Part shown: piece after piece, positions 27,501 to 41,150 of the stretch
How positions within the stretch are numbered: position 1 is the first letter of the stretch
How the letters are laid out: each line of letters opens with the position of its first letter
From: Pterois miles
Taxonomy: Eukaryota; Chordata; Actinopteri; Perciformes; Scorpaenidae
Length of the DNA stretch: 64,000 nt
Reading direction: 5' to 3'
Assembly (NCBI GenBank): GCA_947000775.1
Contig: CAMQGK010000144.1
Span: 8,407,001 to 8,471,000, forward strand
Made by a program: the position numbers and the translations under genes
Notes under the pieces: generated by a model
Database searches by the model: none
Seen by the model: the letters and a program-made list of their open reading frames with translations, nothing else
Told to the model about the DNA's origin: nothing

Positions 27501-29382
27501 GATTATTTGCAACAAATTCAAGAAAAACTGGATATTTAGCAGTGTCCACAGCAGTGACCAATGTGCCAAATAACATGATCACAAACAATAAAAACAAGGA
27601 ATTTTAGAAGAGTACTTGTGTAAATGTGTTGCCCCTTAAAATAAGGGGCTAAATGTAACAACTGTTACATCAACATTAAAATGGTTCATTAAGAAGCCAA
27701 AATAATTTTATGCTTGTCATAAAGGTTCTTATTGAGCCCATTTTGCAACCCAGGAACAAAATACAAACTGTGGGTACTGCATCTATTTATTTATTTAAAA
27801 AGGTCCCCCATTAGCTGATACCAATGGCACCACCTAGTCTTCCTGGGGCCGGAAATCAATATCATAAAAAAAGTGGTCATCCGAATTATCCAAGCATGTA
27901 TAAATTTCACATTCATTCACACCATCTACAACCATTTAGCCTCAAGGTCCATCATCAGGGAAATAGAACAAAAAACATACATGACCAACACTGACAATGA
28001 CTAGCAATCAGCTGCTTATGTAATGCATCCTTAGATGGTACTGAGTGAGGATTTGCTACAGGATCGACGGGTGTAAAGAGGGCAACTATTCCAATGATTG
28101 ATGGCATGATGAGTGACTTTGGGTGAGGTAACATGATTTGACCATCACCCACTGTAAAGAAATGACTGAACATCCCTGCATTTGGTAATTTGACTGCATA
28201 AAAACTTGGGTTTTTCAGAATACATGCTGTTTCTAAAGAGTAAGACTGTGTTTAAGGCCAGTCTTGTCTCTACTGGTAACCACAACAGTCTGTAATGCAT
28301 GCTGTCAGTGTTCTATTGACATTATTCTGTTGCGTACAGAACATGAAGACCAGATAAAACTGGTTAAAAAAGGTCTGTAACAATCATATCTGAACCACAC
28401 ATTTAGGCTGTGCTTCACGATGATAAACCCCCTGGCTGAAGGAGTGAAGGACGGCAGGTTTTGGTTTAATTTGAAGGATATTTTGTTCCCTGCAAGCCGT
28501 GCTGAGACTATAGCAGCTATTATTGCTGAAACGTTGCGTTCCTGGGAGGAATGCTGACAGAATATGAACCATGAAACACTAATCTGAACACAGCCAGATT
28601 CATGACAGCCAACATGTGTGGCCCACACACTTGAGATATCACCTATCCCTGATCTCATATCAAGTGAAAAGTGATAATTTAGGCCAATAATGATACTGCA
28701 GTTGCGAACCTTTGGATCCATTCTATATACAGCCACAAGCCTGAGCTCTGTAAATAAGACAATTTTATGTTCAGCAGCTTGCCTGTTGCTTTGGCCAAGT
28801 CATTCTTTGACAGCATCTGGGCTGAAAACCCTGTTGATGTGTTCAGTTGTGACTAGCCACTCTAATTCAATTACGGAAAAAAACATTTCAAAACCTGATA
28901 TTTAAGGAGGGAAAGTACGAGGTTATGCACATCATGAAAATGCACATTTCACCTGGTGTATCTTGGCTCGACATCTTTTAAAAGAAGCCAAACTTTATTG
29001 CCATTGGAGAAAAAGCTGTAATTTTTGAAGTGGTGTGTGCATGAGAGGGATTATTTCTTGCTCTGTCTCCTTGGATATAGTTGCCACCCATGATATCTAA
29101 CTCTAAGCTTTACACATAAACACACTCTCACACATTAGGGGTGGAGTACGGAGAAAAAACATGATTTGTGTGTGGATGTCCGGCATGCGAACATTTTGAT
29201 TGATGGGCAGCTAAAGAACACAGGCCGATCCTTATTAGTTAGGCTGAAGGCTGCCAGCTCTGAGGGATGCGTGGGCATGTCCTCCTTGGTAAGTGATCAG
29301 GTGTTTGACTATGTCTGGTAGGAAGGAAGTCCTTATTAATGTTGAGGAGAAGGCCGAGGCTCAGCAACCTCAGGCATGCCCG

Positions 29383-29384
<2 letters not shown>
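27501..29384. other. Gene-free stretch
   Basis: A 143-codon minus-strand ORF (28305-28736) lacks recognisable motifs. No gene is supported. Confidence 0.4.
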
Positions 29385-29425
<41 letters not shown>

Positions 29426-29428
29426 ACA

Positions 29429-29471
<43 letters not shown>
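29385..29471. repeat. (CA)n microsatellite
   Basis: CA repeat with two GACACACA interruptions. Confidence 0.97.
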
Positions 29472-29476
<5 letters not shown>

Positions 29477-29734
29477 GAGTACAGTACTGCTCTCGCTGTG
29501 GTTCATTACTGTAGAAGAGAGCTGGTGTGCTCTTACATAAAAAGTCCTGATTGGGAACAGATATCTACAGCTGTGGAGGTGTTAAAATAAATCCATCAAC
29601 ATCTTTTACTGTTTTAACCCTCCTTGTACTTTTTTTTTTCTGGCCTTTGTTTTATCAAAATGCTTTTAACCTACATTAACTGGCATACGGTGTTTATACA
29701 ACAGTGACATAATATCACCTGTTAAATTGTGATG

Positions 29735-29870
29735 TACCATAGACTATACTGTATATAAAGATGGATGACATGACAGCTCCCCAGACGTGAAGCCAAAAGA
29801 TCTTGACCGCCCCCTGGTGGCTGGCTGCAGAATAGCTCATAAATCCCCTGCATGTTAGCAGTTGGGCCAA
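29735..29870 (+). repeat. Dispersed 'CATAGAC-TATACTGTATATAAAGATGG' type repeat
   Basis: The segment contains 'CTGTATATAAAGATGGATGA' and 'GACATGACAGCTCCCCAG'. A related block, 'CCATAGACTGTAAAAATG' followed by 'AACGACATGACAAC', occurs at 63831, showing it is repeated. Confidence 0.55.
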
Positions 29871-29881
29871 ATGAAGAAAAA

Positions 29882-30219
29882 TCCAACCATCCATCTTCAA
29901 CCGCTTATCCCGTTAGGGGTCGTGGGGGGGCTGGAGCCAATACCAGCTGGCATTTGGTGAAGGCGGGGTATACCCTGGACAGGTCGCCAGTCCATTGCAG
30001 AGCACATAGAGACAGACAACCATTCACACTCACACCTACGGGCAATTTAAAGTCATCAATTAACCTAAGCTGCATGTCTTTAGACTGTGAGAGGAAGCCA
30101 GAGAAGCTGGAGAAAACCCACTCTTACACAGGGAGAACATGCAAACTCCACACAGAAGAGTCCCCAGTCGGCTCCAAACCTGCGACCCTAGTGCTAACCA
30201 CTGCACCACCGTGCGGCCC
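29882..30219 (-). repeat. Dispersed SINE-like repeat, near full length
   Basis: On the minus strand it begins GGGGCCGCACGGTGGTGCAG and proceeds through the same ordered blocks as the copies at 25150 and 53267 to the GGATGG-type tail. It reads as a few short interrupted ORFs, with no coding role. Confidence 0.85.
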
Positions 30220-31805
30220 CAAGAAAAATACATCAAATACATATTTTCCCAAAGATGGCTACTGTTATTTTAGGTTCTTATAATGTATGTTCAAGTGTTA
30301 ATTTTTCTAATAAGCTTGGTTTTAATTAGTTATTTGATGCTATAAAAAGGGGATGAGATGTCATGATTGACAGCTGCTATGAATATAAAGCTAGTAGAGT
30401 AAGAGCGTCAACAGATGATGTCAATTTCCATAACTGTGAATGTCTGTTTCAACCATAAAGGTCTGTATATCAAGATATTCAGAGGAACGACTATATATAA
30501 GACCTTTATACACAGTCTATGGTTCATACAGTGACTGACTGTAGCTAGCTAGTTTAGCGATATTTCCACTGGCGGTTAGCCAGCGATGTCTGGCCATTGT
30601 GTGTGGTCATATCCATATGCAGATAGCATTTCTGAAATAGAAAACACAAGTCTGTATAGAACGTGTCAATTTGATCAGAAACGTATTTACTGTATAGAGA
30701 TATTATGGTTAGTTGGTTTGTCTTTCCAGCAAACAGCTACCATGGTGCTAGCGCAGCAGCTAAGTGGCTCACGCTAACAAGCTGTTCCTGACTCGGACCT
30801 TGCTTGATCACTACTGCACAGACTCTGGTTCCAAATGATGTCAAAACCGCAAGATAGCAACATCCATCTGGGATATTTTGGTTTCACTTTCACACAGTGG
30901 GAGGAAGTAGAGACAAGTCGTCAATCTACATATACGGTCTATGTGATGAACATGCCACTTGAAACGAGAAAGGCTCCCTCTAGAGAAGACCATTTTATGG
31001 CCCGCGGGCCACATGTGTCCCTCGTGATGGTTCTGTCTGGCCCGCGACGTCTCAGTCAAACCACACAATTTACCCTACGAAAGCTAAAAAAGACAGTGAA
31101 GAAAACAGCTTTTATATTGAAATGCTTGTGTATTGTTAGTGTGCTTCTTCCTGTCACACTTGACAGTGATGTAAATTGACGTGAGTGATGTTTAGCGTCA
31201 CCTGCTGAGGCAGTAGTGTTGTCAACTTAGTGACTTGGTCACTATATTTAGTGAGTTTTCAGACCTCTCTAGTGACTCTTTGTCATAAAAAAGCAACCAG
31301 AGACAAATCTAGCAACTTTTTCTGGTGTTATTGGAGACTTTTGGAGATGTGAAAGCGCATTTTGTTCTTACTCTTCTCAACGAACAGCAGGTGCTACGGT
31401 GGACCCCTCCCCCATCCAGAGGTACTCAAACGTGGTCCAGTCCTAGACCACAAGCAGCAGTCCCTCTAGCAGCACGTCTTTACTAACTCATGGACTGCTA
31501 AGTAATTTTTTGCGGAGGTTGACCGTAAAGCTGTGTGCGTAGTAGTACAAAAATCATCACTGTATTCAAAGATTACAGCTTGAACTGTCACTTTGAGATA
31601 AAACATGCAGAAAAATCCAGAAACCTGTCTGGAGATGAGAAGGAGAGGACAGCTGAGGGGCTGCTAGCTAAGACACTAAAGCTGCAAGGACTTTTTACAA
31701 AGCTGCATGCTACCAAAGAAGGCAAGTGTTAATGTTAAGTTAAATGTTAAATGTAAGTGTTAATGTAAAGTTAAATGTTAAGTTTTGTTAATGGAAAGAT
31801 TATAT
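30220..31805. other. Gene-free stretch
   Basis: Around 31000 a 'TGGCCCGCGGGCCACATG' palindromic block resembles a dispersed teleost repeat. ORFs at 30835-31179 and nearby lack motifs. No gene supported. Confidence 0.4.
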
Positions 31806-32053
31806 TAGAGCCACTGTTTGGTTTGTCCAGTCTGGGCTACTGTAGAAATATGGCGGTGCAGACTGGCGAGGTCCCTCTGTAGATATTAAGGGTTACAGTT
31901 GGGGTTATATTATATTTTATAATATATTATATTTTATACTAACGCAAACACAATTCTTAGTTTCAGGTGATTAAAGACTAATGAAAACTCAATAAATATA
32001 ATATTCAATTACTGCCAATAGATCCCACTGCATTCTACACACTGGCCCTTTAA
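31806..32053 (-). mobile_element. Partial ACAGTGTGTA-family MITE
   Basis: On the minus strand it starts TTAAAGGGCCAGTGTGTAGA and extends through the 'GACAAACCAAACAGTGGCTC' block. It is truncated compared with the 21585 copy and contains a local TATATTATA expansion at about 31909-31940. Confidence 0.7.
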
Positions 32054-33455
32054 GGCCAGTATTCAGCTCTAAAGCTCACTAATTAACACATTATATCTAG
32101 TTTGTTTAATCCATGTGTTAAAAACAGCATGTTGTGGCTATATGTGCCAGACAACAAGGCAACAAAGATATAAAGTTAAAGTTGGCATGGCATCTTCACA
32201 TTTACTACAAAGATATAAGAGTGGTATCAATCTTCTCAACTAACTCTTGGCAGCTTAAAGCCATAAACCAAAAAAAAAAAAAAAAAAAAAAATGAGCTGA
32301 AAGATGCTGCAGCGTCCTGTAGAGCTGAGGAGAGCTGAAGAATCTGGACCACTTTTACATACAACTTATGATTAGTGATCAGTACAACTTTAAACTCTGC
32401 ATCTTCAGCAAAAACACCATCAGTTTTGCACTGGTGTGGGAATCCCCCTGACCCTTCATCGTTGTGGACAGAAATACCAGCGACCCGTGAAACGAACACA
32501 TCACACCTACACAGCCACTTCACTCCCACCATTAACACTGAACTTTAAAGGCCTACAACAGCTTTTTTTCCCCCTGTAATCCATCTGCACCACAAAGCTC
32601 AACTCTCCTTGGGGACAGTGTAATATAAACATATTCAGCATGCCTCAGTATTTCCAAAGCCACCCACATTAAGCCATACCCCATCTAAGAGAAAGGGGAT
32701 CTAGGTCTGAATCAGTGCCGCTTTATTTACAACTCTTACAAAACAAACTTTTAAAAGTTAATTCCCTTTTGCTCATGCAGTGGAGAGGCAATGAAAGCCC
32801 TGCCTTATGTTACAGGGTTGTGAGACCGTGGGCAGCACAAAACCAACAGTTGTGAGCTCTGCCTTCCTTCCTTTGCTTTACAAGGGGATGCAGATTGGAG
32901 AAATATGTTGGCTGTTGTGAGCAAATCCGCTTCATGGATTTAGACTGTTGGAAAACCACAGTCGGACAGAAAAACAAGCCGCCTGGCCAGAACCCATGTT
33001 TGAATTACACTCAGTGTTGATTTATCTGCTGCCCAGAGTATGTAATCGAATGTCTAATGGACTCACTGTTCATTAGTGAATTAACACTTTTGAACATTTA
33101 CATCATCAAGGTCGAGCACGTGTTTTCAATTTATGAAAGAAAAAGTTATTTTAGAGTTTTTCCTCAGAGGGTGGGGATATTTTTCTCTGTGTGAAACCCA
33201 TTCTGAAAAATATAGAATTACAGAACCAGTTTCATCAACTAAAGGTCAGCATGAGACGAGAACACCTCTTAAAACTGTGCCTTGTAAAGATTTAAAGGGA
33301 GCATTACTGATATTTTTTAAGAACCAATCCATAAATGTCTGTCTGTGGCCTGTGTTGAAATACTATCATCCCAAACTTATCAAAATTTCAGCGCACCTCT
33401 CTCAGTTTGACAGACAGAACAATGTTTGACCTACATATTGTCTGCATTTACGAGA
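32054..33455. other. Gene-free stretch
   Basis: It includes an A tract of about 24 at 32268-32291. ORFs reading through this tract (Lys or Phe runs) are artefacts. No gene supported. Confidence 0.4.
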
Positions 33456-33789
33456 GATGGGAATAAATTGGATTCACCTATGTATCATTTTTTTTTCTTC
33501 ATCTAAGTCACAACAATAAACAAACAGTCTGCTTCAACTAATACCGCACAAAAATGAGATGTTTTCATGTTTTTATTGAACACAACATGTAAACATTGAC
33601 AGTGCAGGGTGGAAAAAGTATGTGAACCCCTAAGCTAATGACTTCTCTATGAGCTAATTGGAGCCAGGAGTCAGCCCAATCAATGTGATGAGACTGAAGG
33701 TGTTTGTTAAAGCTGCCCTGTCCTATCAAAAAAAAAACACACACCAGTTTTGAGTTAGCTGTTCTCAAGAAGCATTGCCTGATGTGAAC

Positions 33790-35350
33790 CATGCCTCCCA
33801 CAACAGAGCTCTCAGAAGACCTACGATCAAGAATTGTTGATTATATAAAGTTGTTCATCTAAAGCTTGAAAGGGTTACAAAAGTCTTTCTAATACCCTTT
33901 ATATTCATGTGTCCACAGTAAGACAGACTGTCTACAAATGGAGAAAGTTTAGCATTGTTGCTAGTCTCCCTATGCGTGGTCATCCTGACCACAAGAGCAC
34001 AGCGCAGAACGCTCAATGAGGTTAAGAAGAATCCTAGAGTGTCAGCTCAAGACTTACAGAAATCTCTGCCACATGCCAACATTTTGGTTGACAAATCTAC
34101 AATAAGTAAAACATTAACAAGAATGGAGTTCATGGGAGGACACACGGAGGAAACCGCTGCTGTCCAAAACAAACATTGTTGCATGTTTGAAGTTCACAAA
34201 AGAGCACCTAGATGTTCCACAGCACTACTGGCAAAATCCTCTGTGGACAGATGAAACCAAAACTGAGTTGGTTGGAAGGAACACACAACGCTATGTGTGG
34301 AGAAAAAAAGGCACAGCACACCAACATCAAAACCTCATCCCAACTGTGAAATATGGTGGCGGGGGCATCATGGTTTGGGGCTGCCTTGCTGCCTTAGGGC
34401 CTGGACGGATTACTGTAATCAACAGAAAAATGAATTGCCAATTAGGCTAGGCCTCCCCCCCCCCCTCCCTTTGATCAGGTAACTCTGTGCAGGACCATCA
34501 GCAGCTCTGTGACCCTCCCAGTCTGTCCAGCTCATGCCGCCTTGTTCCACATGGCAGACTTGATTCCATGGTAGAGGGGAGGTCATGTTGCTCGGGCTGT
34601 ACCTGTTTGGCGTGGATAGGAGGACGTTCTGGACGGGCTCTATCTGTCGGTGCGGAGAGGTGGACATGTTGGCTCTATCTATTTGGTGTGAAAGGACACT
34701 GTGCTGTCCTGGCAGAGTCCATTGCTGGTTCTATCTCTCTGGGGACTCCGAGACGCCAATTGACATCATCCTGGATCCACTTGCTCTTTTCATTTCTCTG
34801 CACACTATTTGTAAAAATCTTTGTGATATGGATTGTCATTGATATGTTGTTACTCTGTACACACGACATCTATTGACATCTGTCCATCCTGGAAGGGGGA
34901 TCCCATCTCTGTTGCTCTTCCTGAGGTTTCTTCCATTTTTTTCTTTTTTTCCTATTAAAAGGTTTTTGGTTGGGGAGTTTTTCCTTATCTGATGTGAGGG
35001 TTGTTTCTGTAAAAGGACAGAGGGTGTCATATCCTGTACAGATTGTAAAGCCCCTGAGGCAAAATTGTGATTTTGGGCTATACAAATAAATAAATAAATA
35101 AATACATTGAATTGAATTTTATCAAGACATTTTGCAGGAAAAATTAAGACCATCTGTAGCCAACTGAAGCTCAACAGGTGATGCAACAGGACAATGACCC
35201 AAAGCACAGAAGGAAAGCAACAACAGAATGGCTTCAACAGAAGAAAATAGGCCTTCTGGAGCGGCCCAGTCCAAGTCCTGACCTCAACCTGATTGAGATG
35301 CTGTGGCATGACCTCAAGGACAGCGATTCACACCAGACATCCAAAGAATA
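33790..35350 (+). pseudogene. Tc1/mariner transposase remnant
   Basis: Separated, frame-shifted pieces encode recognisable Tc1 transposase parts. These are a helix-turn-helix-like 'VSAQDLQKSL' segment near 34050, and the first catalytic stretch 'WTDETK' near 34250, followed by 'RYVWRKKGTAHQ' and 'GGGGIMVWGCLA'. Downstream of a 0.67-kb retroelement insertion come 'NDPKHRR'-like and 'PDLNLIEMLWHDLK'-like sequence in other frames. Stops, frameshifts and the insertion make it non-functional. Confidence 0.88.
34440..35105 (+). mobile_element. Retroelement (SINE/LINE tail) inserted in the Tc1 element
   Basis: This segment interrupts the transposase sequence. Its 3' end has the teleost tail 'AAAGCCCCTGAGGCAAAATTG', 'GGGCTATACAAATAAATAAA' and then ATTGAATTGAATT. 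Flanking TGAATT/GAATT on both sides is compatible with a short target-site duplication. It has the 'CCTGAGGTTTCTTCC' and 'GGGAGTTTTTCCTTATCTGA' blocks typical of this family. No intact ORF. Confidence 0.8.
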
Positions 35351-35673
35351 TTGAACTAAAACAGTTTTGTAAAGAGGAATGGACCAAAACTCCTCCTGAC
35401 CGTTGTGCAGGTCTGATCTGCAACTACAGGAAATGTTTGGTCAACTAGTTATTAAATCCAGAGGTTCACATACTTTTTCCACCCTGCACTTGAATATTTA
35501 CATGTTGTGTTTAATAAAAACATGAAAACATATAATTTTTTGTGTGGTATTAGTTTAAGCAGACTGTGTGTGTCTGTTGTTGTGACTTAGATGAAGATCA
35601 GAACACATTTTATGACCAATTTATGCAGAAATCCAAGAAATCCCAAAGGGTTCACATACTTTTTCTTGCAACT

Positions 35674-37429
35674 GTATATAACGGAGGGTCGATGTGGATG
35701 TGACCTGCACCCTCCCATTTTAAATCCAAAGTGGTACACCACATACAGTAAAGTATGGAAACACTTTGGGTTTCACACATTGCCAGGAAAAGCAGAGCTA
35801 GACATCATGGCTAAAACTGCATGCTAACTCTGTCATGGACAGGAAACATTATCGTGCTGCCATAATGTGCGGTCATGCCAGCCGCCACTCTCTTCTCTGT
35901 GATCAAATCAGCCAACACTACTGTAGAGCACCCATATACTGACATTTATGTTAAATGTATTCGAACGGCCCCGATGGAGCTGACCATGGATGTATACAGA
36001 CAGGAGAGTTAAATGACTGACTTGGCAAAGTTAGCATAACTATACATATCAGACTATATCCAATTTTCAAAATAACATATATGGAAATAAGATTGATTGG
36101 CTCACTAGAAGTATAAAACATTACATGTCCCTTATCCACCTTATTCCTACCCCCATGTTGCCTTGTGTGAATAATAGGTGTAACTTCCAGCGTGTCGTGT
36201 CAATGAATCGTTTTCCTTAAATATCTGTTAAAAATAAAGGAGGATTTGCTAAATTGAAAGCGAATTACTTTTCAAAAGAAGTGCAGTTGGTGATTAGCCA
36301 CTATGGTTAGCTTGTGGGACTAACTAGCTACTTCTGCTAACTCACCAGAAGTTACCAACAGCCAGCTGGGATCGGCTCCAGCCCCCCCTGTGACCCCTGA
36401 CGGGATAATGGAGGAGGATGGATTTGGGTAGCTGGAAAAAAAATTAAAATGATTTATGTGTTTGACTTCAGGATATCTCTGACTAAATACATGCTGAAAA
36501 TCAAACATTTTTTATGTAAAAATAGATCTTCCCTAGAAAGGTATGATTAAACTTTTATTACAATAAAATGTAAAATAGTATTGCAGTACTTGTAGAATCA
36601 CAAAACTTAAAAATCCAAAGTATTGTGATAGTATTGAATGGAGAGACAGGTGTATTGCCCCAGCCCTAGCATTTACTGTACATGTTCTTGTGCTTGAGTC
36701 TACCCCATAATACCTCAGTGTGGGTACAGTTTTACACATGTATATAAAGCTATAATTATATGTAAAATTAAACTATATATGCCACTTCACTGTCAGACAG
36801 ATGAGAGTTCAAGAAATTGTATTTTTATTTTCCTGTCTTGATTTTAGCATCAGCCTGATTTTTATTAGATATTTTATTAGTATAGTATTATAAATTTGTT
36901 TAGTGTCTGTTTCTCTGAGACATTTTACTGCATTTATTTTCACATATAGCTGTTTTAATAGCCATCAAAAAGTAGTTTACAGAGTTTGTTTACAGAGTCT
37001 GTTCATTTAGAGTAGATCTAAAGAGACATAGATACTCCTTTAACATTGTCCTCTTGTATTTGGTCACATTTTAGTGCTGCTCTAATTTATTGTGTCTGCA
37101 CAGAAAAAAAAAAACACTTAGATGGCCGAGCTCATGTAATTTTAAAAGGCTGTCTGTCTGTGTTTGGTGAAATTGTCAGTAACAAAATATGTGGGCTTCT
37201 GTAAAACAGCATGATGTCATTGTTTGTGTCACCACATTTGACTATTTTAGCTTCATAAACGAACTGGAATGCATTTTCTATAAAATAACAAATACCATCT
37301 TTGACAATTGCAGATTTAACAGTTCCTTTTACAAAGACACTAAAAACTAAAACTAAACCAAACGACACCACACACTAGACCATACCAATTAATAATAAAT
37401 TATCAAACATGACATATCCCTTCTCTATT
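35674..37429. other. Gene-free stretch with a SINE-like fragment
   Basis: A 60-bp fragment at 36361-36422 matches the 3' part of the dispersed repeat at 145 (CAGCTGGGATCGGCTCCAG through ACGGGATAA). The remainder is AT-rich with no gene. Confidence 0.45.
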
Positions 37430-37770
37430 TAGCACCAGTGAGTCTGACAATGAAGTGGCTCCTTCTGAAATTTGCTTTGCTCCAGCCATAAAACTTCATG
37501 TGCGGTATTTTTCTTTGTATATCCTATTTGCTGCTGCAGTGACCCAGTTTCATTTTGTCTTCAGGATTCACCTTGAAAAGGTGCTAAATATGAGATTGGG
37601 AGCATTTCTATCGCGTCTGCACAGCTCTCAACATGGCGACAGCTGAACCGGTACCTCACAGCTAATGGAGCTCATAAAAACACGGCAACAGTGCGGACAG
37701 AGCTGAAGGCCTCACGTCACCTCACGTCGCGTGCAGCCTGTGCAGCTGTTAACAAAGCACAGAGAAGCTC
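37430..37770 (+). repeat. Left part of a duplicated unclassified repeat
   Basis: The block 'AAAGGTGCTAAATATGAGATTGGGAGC...TCTGCACAGCTCTCAACATGGCGACA' is clearly related to 42238-42305. The matching right part lies at about 38515-38620, after the TA run and SINE pair. Confidence 0.55.
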
Positions 37771-37772
37771 AG

Positions 37773-37776
<4 letters not shown>

Positions 37777-37813
<37 letters not shown>
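37777..37813. repeat. (TA)n microsatellite
   Basis: About 18 TA units. Confidence 0.95.
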
Positions 37814-37820
<7 letters not shown>

Positions 37821-37838
37821 GCCCAAATCTCATATTTG

Positions 37839-38145
37839 GCGGCAGTAGCTCAGTCAGTAGGGACTTGGTTTGGGAATCGGAGGGTTACCGGTTCAAGTCC
37901 CAACATGGACCAAGAACTGAGTGTGAGCTGGTAGCTGGAGAGGTGCCAGTTTACCTCTTGGGCACTGCCGAGGTGCCCCTGAGCAAGGCACCAAACCCCC
38001 AACTGCCCGAGGCGCTTGTCAGGAGCAGCCCCCTCACTCTGACATCTCTCCATTAATGTATGTATATAGGTCCTGTTTGTGCATGTATGTATTTCAGGTC
38101 TATGTGTACTATGTGAAATTAACAACAGAGTGTAAAAATTGAATT
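37839..38145 (+). mobile_element. tRNA-derived SINE
   Basis: The head 'GGCGGCAGTAGCTCAGTCAG' and 'CCGGTTCAAGTCCC' carry pol III A-box and B-box-like sequence. The body ('GAGCAAGGCACCAAACCCCC', 'CAGGAGCAGCCCCCTCACTC') is mirrored in the inverted copy at 38178. It would not fold as a true tRNA across its full body and has a non-tRNA tail, so it is a SINE and not a tRNA gene. Confidence 0.85.
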
Positions 38146-38146
38146 T

Positions 38147-38147
<1 letters not shown>

Positions 38148-38177
<30 letters not shown>
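38148..38177. repeat. (AAAG)n microsatellite
   Basis: Seven or so GAAA units lie between the two inverted SINE copies. Confidence 0.95.
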
Positions 38178-38179
<2 letters not shown>

Positions 38180-38460
38180 TTCCTTTATTAGTCCCACAGT
38201 GGGGAAATTCAGTTTTACACTCTGTTGTTCACACAGTACATATACATGCGTCAATGGAGAGGTGTCAGAGTGAGGGGGCTGCTCCTGACAAGCGCCCAGA
38301 GCAGTTGGGGGTTTGGTGCCTTGCTCAGGGGCACCTCGGCAGTGCCCAAGAGGTAAACTGGCACCTCTCCAGCAACCAGTTGGTCTTGGTCCATGGGGGA
38401 CTTGAACCGGCGTCCTCCGCGTCCTAACCCAAGTCCTTACGGACTGAGCTACTGCCGCCC
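38178..38460 (-). mobile_element. tRNA-derived SINE, inverted copy
   Basis: This is the minus-strand copy of the SINE at 37839, ending on the plus strand as 'GGACTGAGCTACTGCCGCCC'. It keeps the 3' tail 'TCCCACTGTGGGACTAATAAAGG'-type sequence (seen inverted at 38178-38220) that the plus copy has lost. A further 'GGGGATTAATAAAGG' tail with CTTAAT units follows at 38462-38512. Confidence 0.85.
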
Positions 38461-38514
38461 TGAATTTCCGTCCGGGGATTAATAAAGGTTCATCTTAATC
38501 TTAATCTTAAACAC

Positions 38515-38625
38515 ACAGATTCATTCTCTGCTCAGGTAGACATTACTCCTCTATATTGTTGCATAGCAAATAGTTGTTTGCTGCTATTGTAATGCTCTGG
38601 ATATTTTATAGCGAACCTACAAGAT
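38515..38625 (+). repeat. Right part of the duplicated unclassified repeat
   Basis: The block around 'GCAAATAGTTGTTTGCTGCT' and 'AATGCTCTGGAT' matches 42826-42905 closely, pairing with 37430-37770 as one element split by later insertions. Confidence 0.6.
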
Positions 38626-38674
38626 GATTTATCCAAAATGTGCCACAGCAAACTTTTTTTTTTAACACTAACAC

Positions 38675-39131
38675 TAGGGCTACGACTATCAATTATTCAA
38701 ATTATTGATTTAGCCAGGTGATATATCATTTGGTCACTGTCCTTAAAGGACTAGTATATAATAATTAGGGGCATGGTAGTGTATAATCACCTGATGATAA
38801 CAATCATTGTGTTCTTGGTACCGAAGAAAGAGACGTTTATATCTACACAGGGAGCGGGTTCACCATGTTGCACTGCTATGTTTCTACAGTACCCCAGAAT
38901 GGACAAACCAAACATTGTTAACTTTTCTTGCTTGAGCCAGAGTTGGTAACTTAACTCCAACCAACAGTCCAAAACTGAAAGAAATTCAGTTTTCCATCAC
39001 CTACATTAAGACAAAGGAAAGCAGCCAAACATCACATTTGAGAAACTGGTACAATGAAATATCTGCTTAAAAATGACATAAGATTTTTCTTAATTTTTCT
39101 GTTGATCAGCTAATCTATTTTTTTCAGCTCC
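38675..39131 (+). mobile_element. hAT-type MITE interrupted by another MITE
   Basis: It starts TAGGGCTACGACTATCAATT and ends 'TTTTTCAGCTCCA', the termini of the TAGGGCTGCAACTAAC family. The 3' half has the 'CACATTTGAGAAACTGG' block of that family. Bases from about 38746 to 38945 are instead the ACAGTGTGTA-family MITE, so one MITE has landed in another. Confidence 0.65.
38746..38945 (+). mobile_element. Partial ACAGTGTGTA-family MITE (nested)
   Basis: The family blocks 'GTGTATAATCACCTGATGA', 'TATCTACACAGGGAGCGGGT' and 'CCCAGAATGGACAAACCAAA' are in order. The right part is missing. Confidence 0.65.

Positions 39132-41150
<2,019 letters not shown>

Larger units (their letters stand above)
33456..35673 (+). 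mobile_element. Tc1-like transposon with IR/DR-type termini, degraded
   Basis: Bases about 33490-33630 are the inverse of about 35460-35600, with shared blocks such as 'CTTCATCTAAGTCACAACAA' and 'GTGGAAAAAGTATGTGAACC'. The right terminus holds two direct repeats of TTCACATACTTTTTC (35465 and 35651) and ends CTTGCAACTG next to TA, the Sleeping-Beauty-like IR/DR layout with a TA target. The outer left terminus is eroded. The transposase in between is broken, and a retroelement sits inside it (34440-35105). Confidence 0.9.

Noticed and set aside
29239..29590. ORFs with Cys-Val or His-Thr repeats
   Set aside because: Products of the CA microsatellite, as are those at 39927-40216.
34836..35309. 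157-codon minus-strand ORF
   Set aside because: It is antisense to the retroelement tail and transposase remnant; no independent coding evidence.
37840..37912. Possible tRNA gene with A and B boxes
   Set aside because: It continues into a long conserved non-tRNA body and has an inverted copy next door, so it is the head of a SINE.
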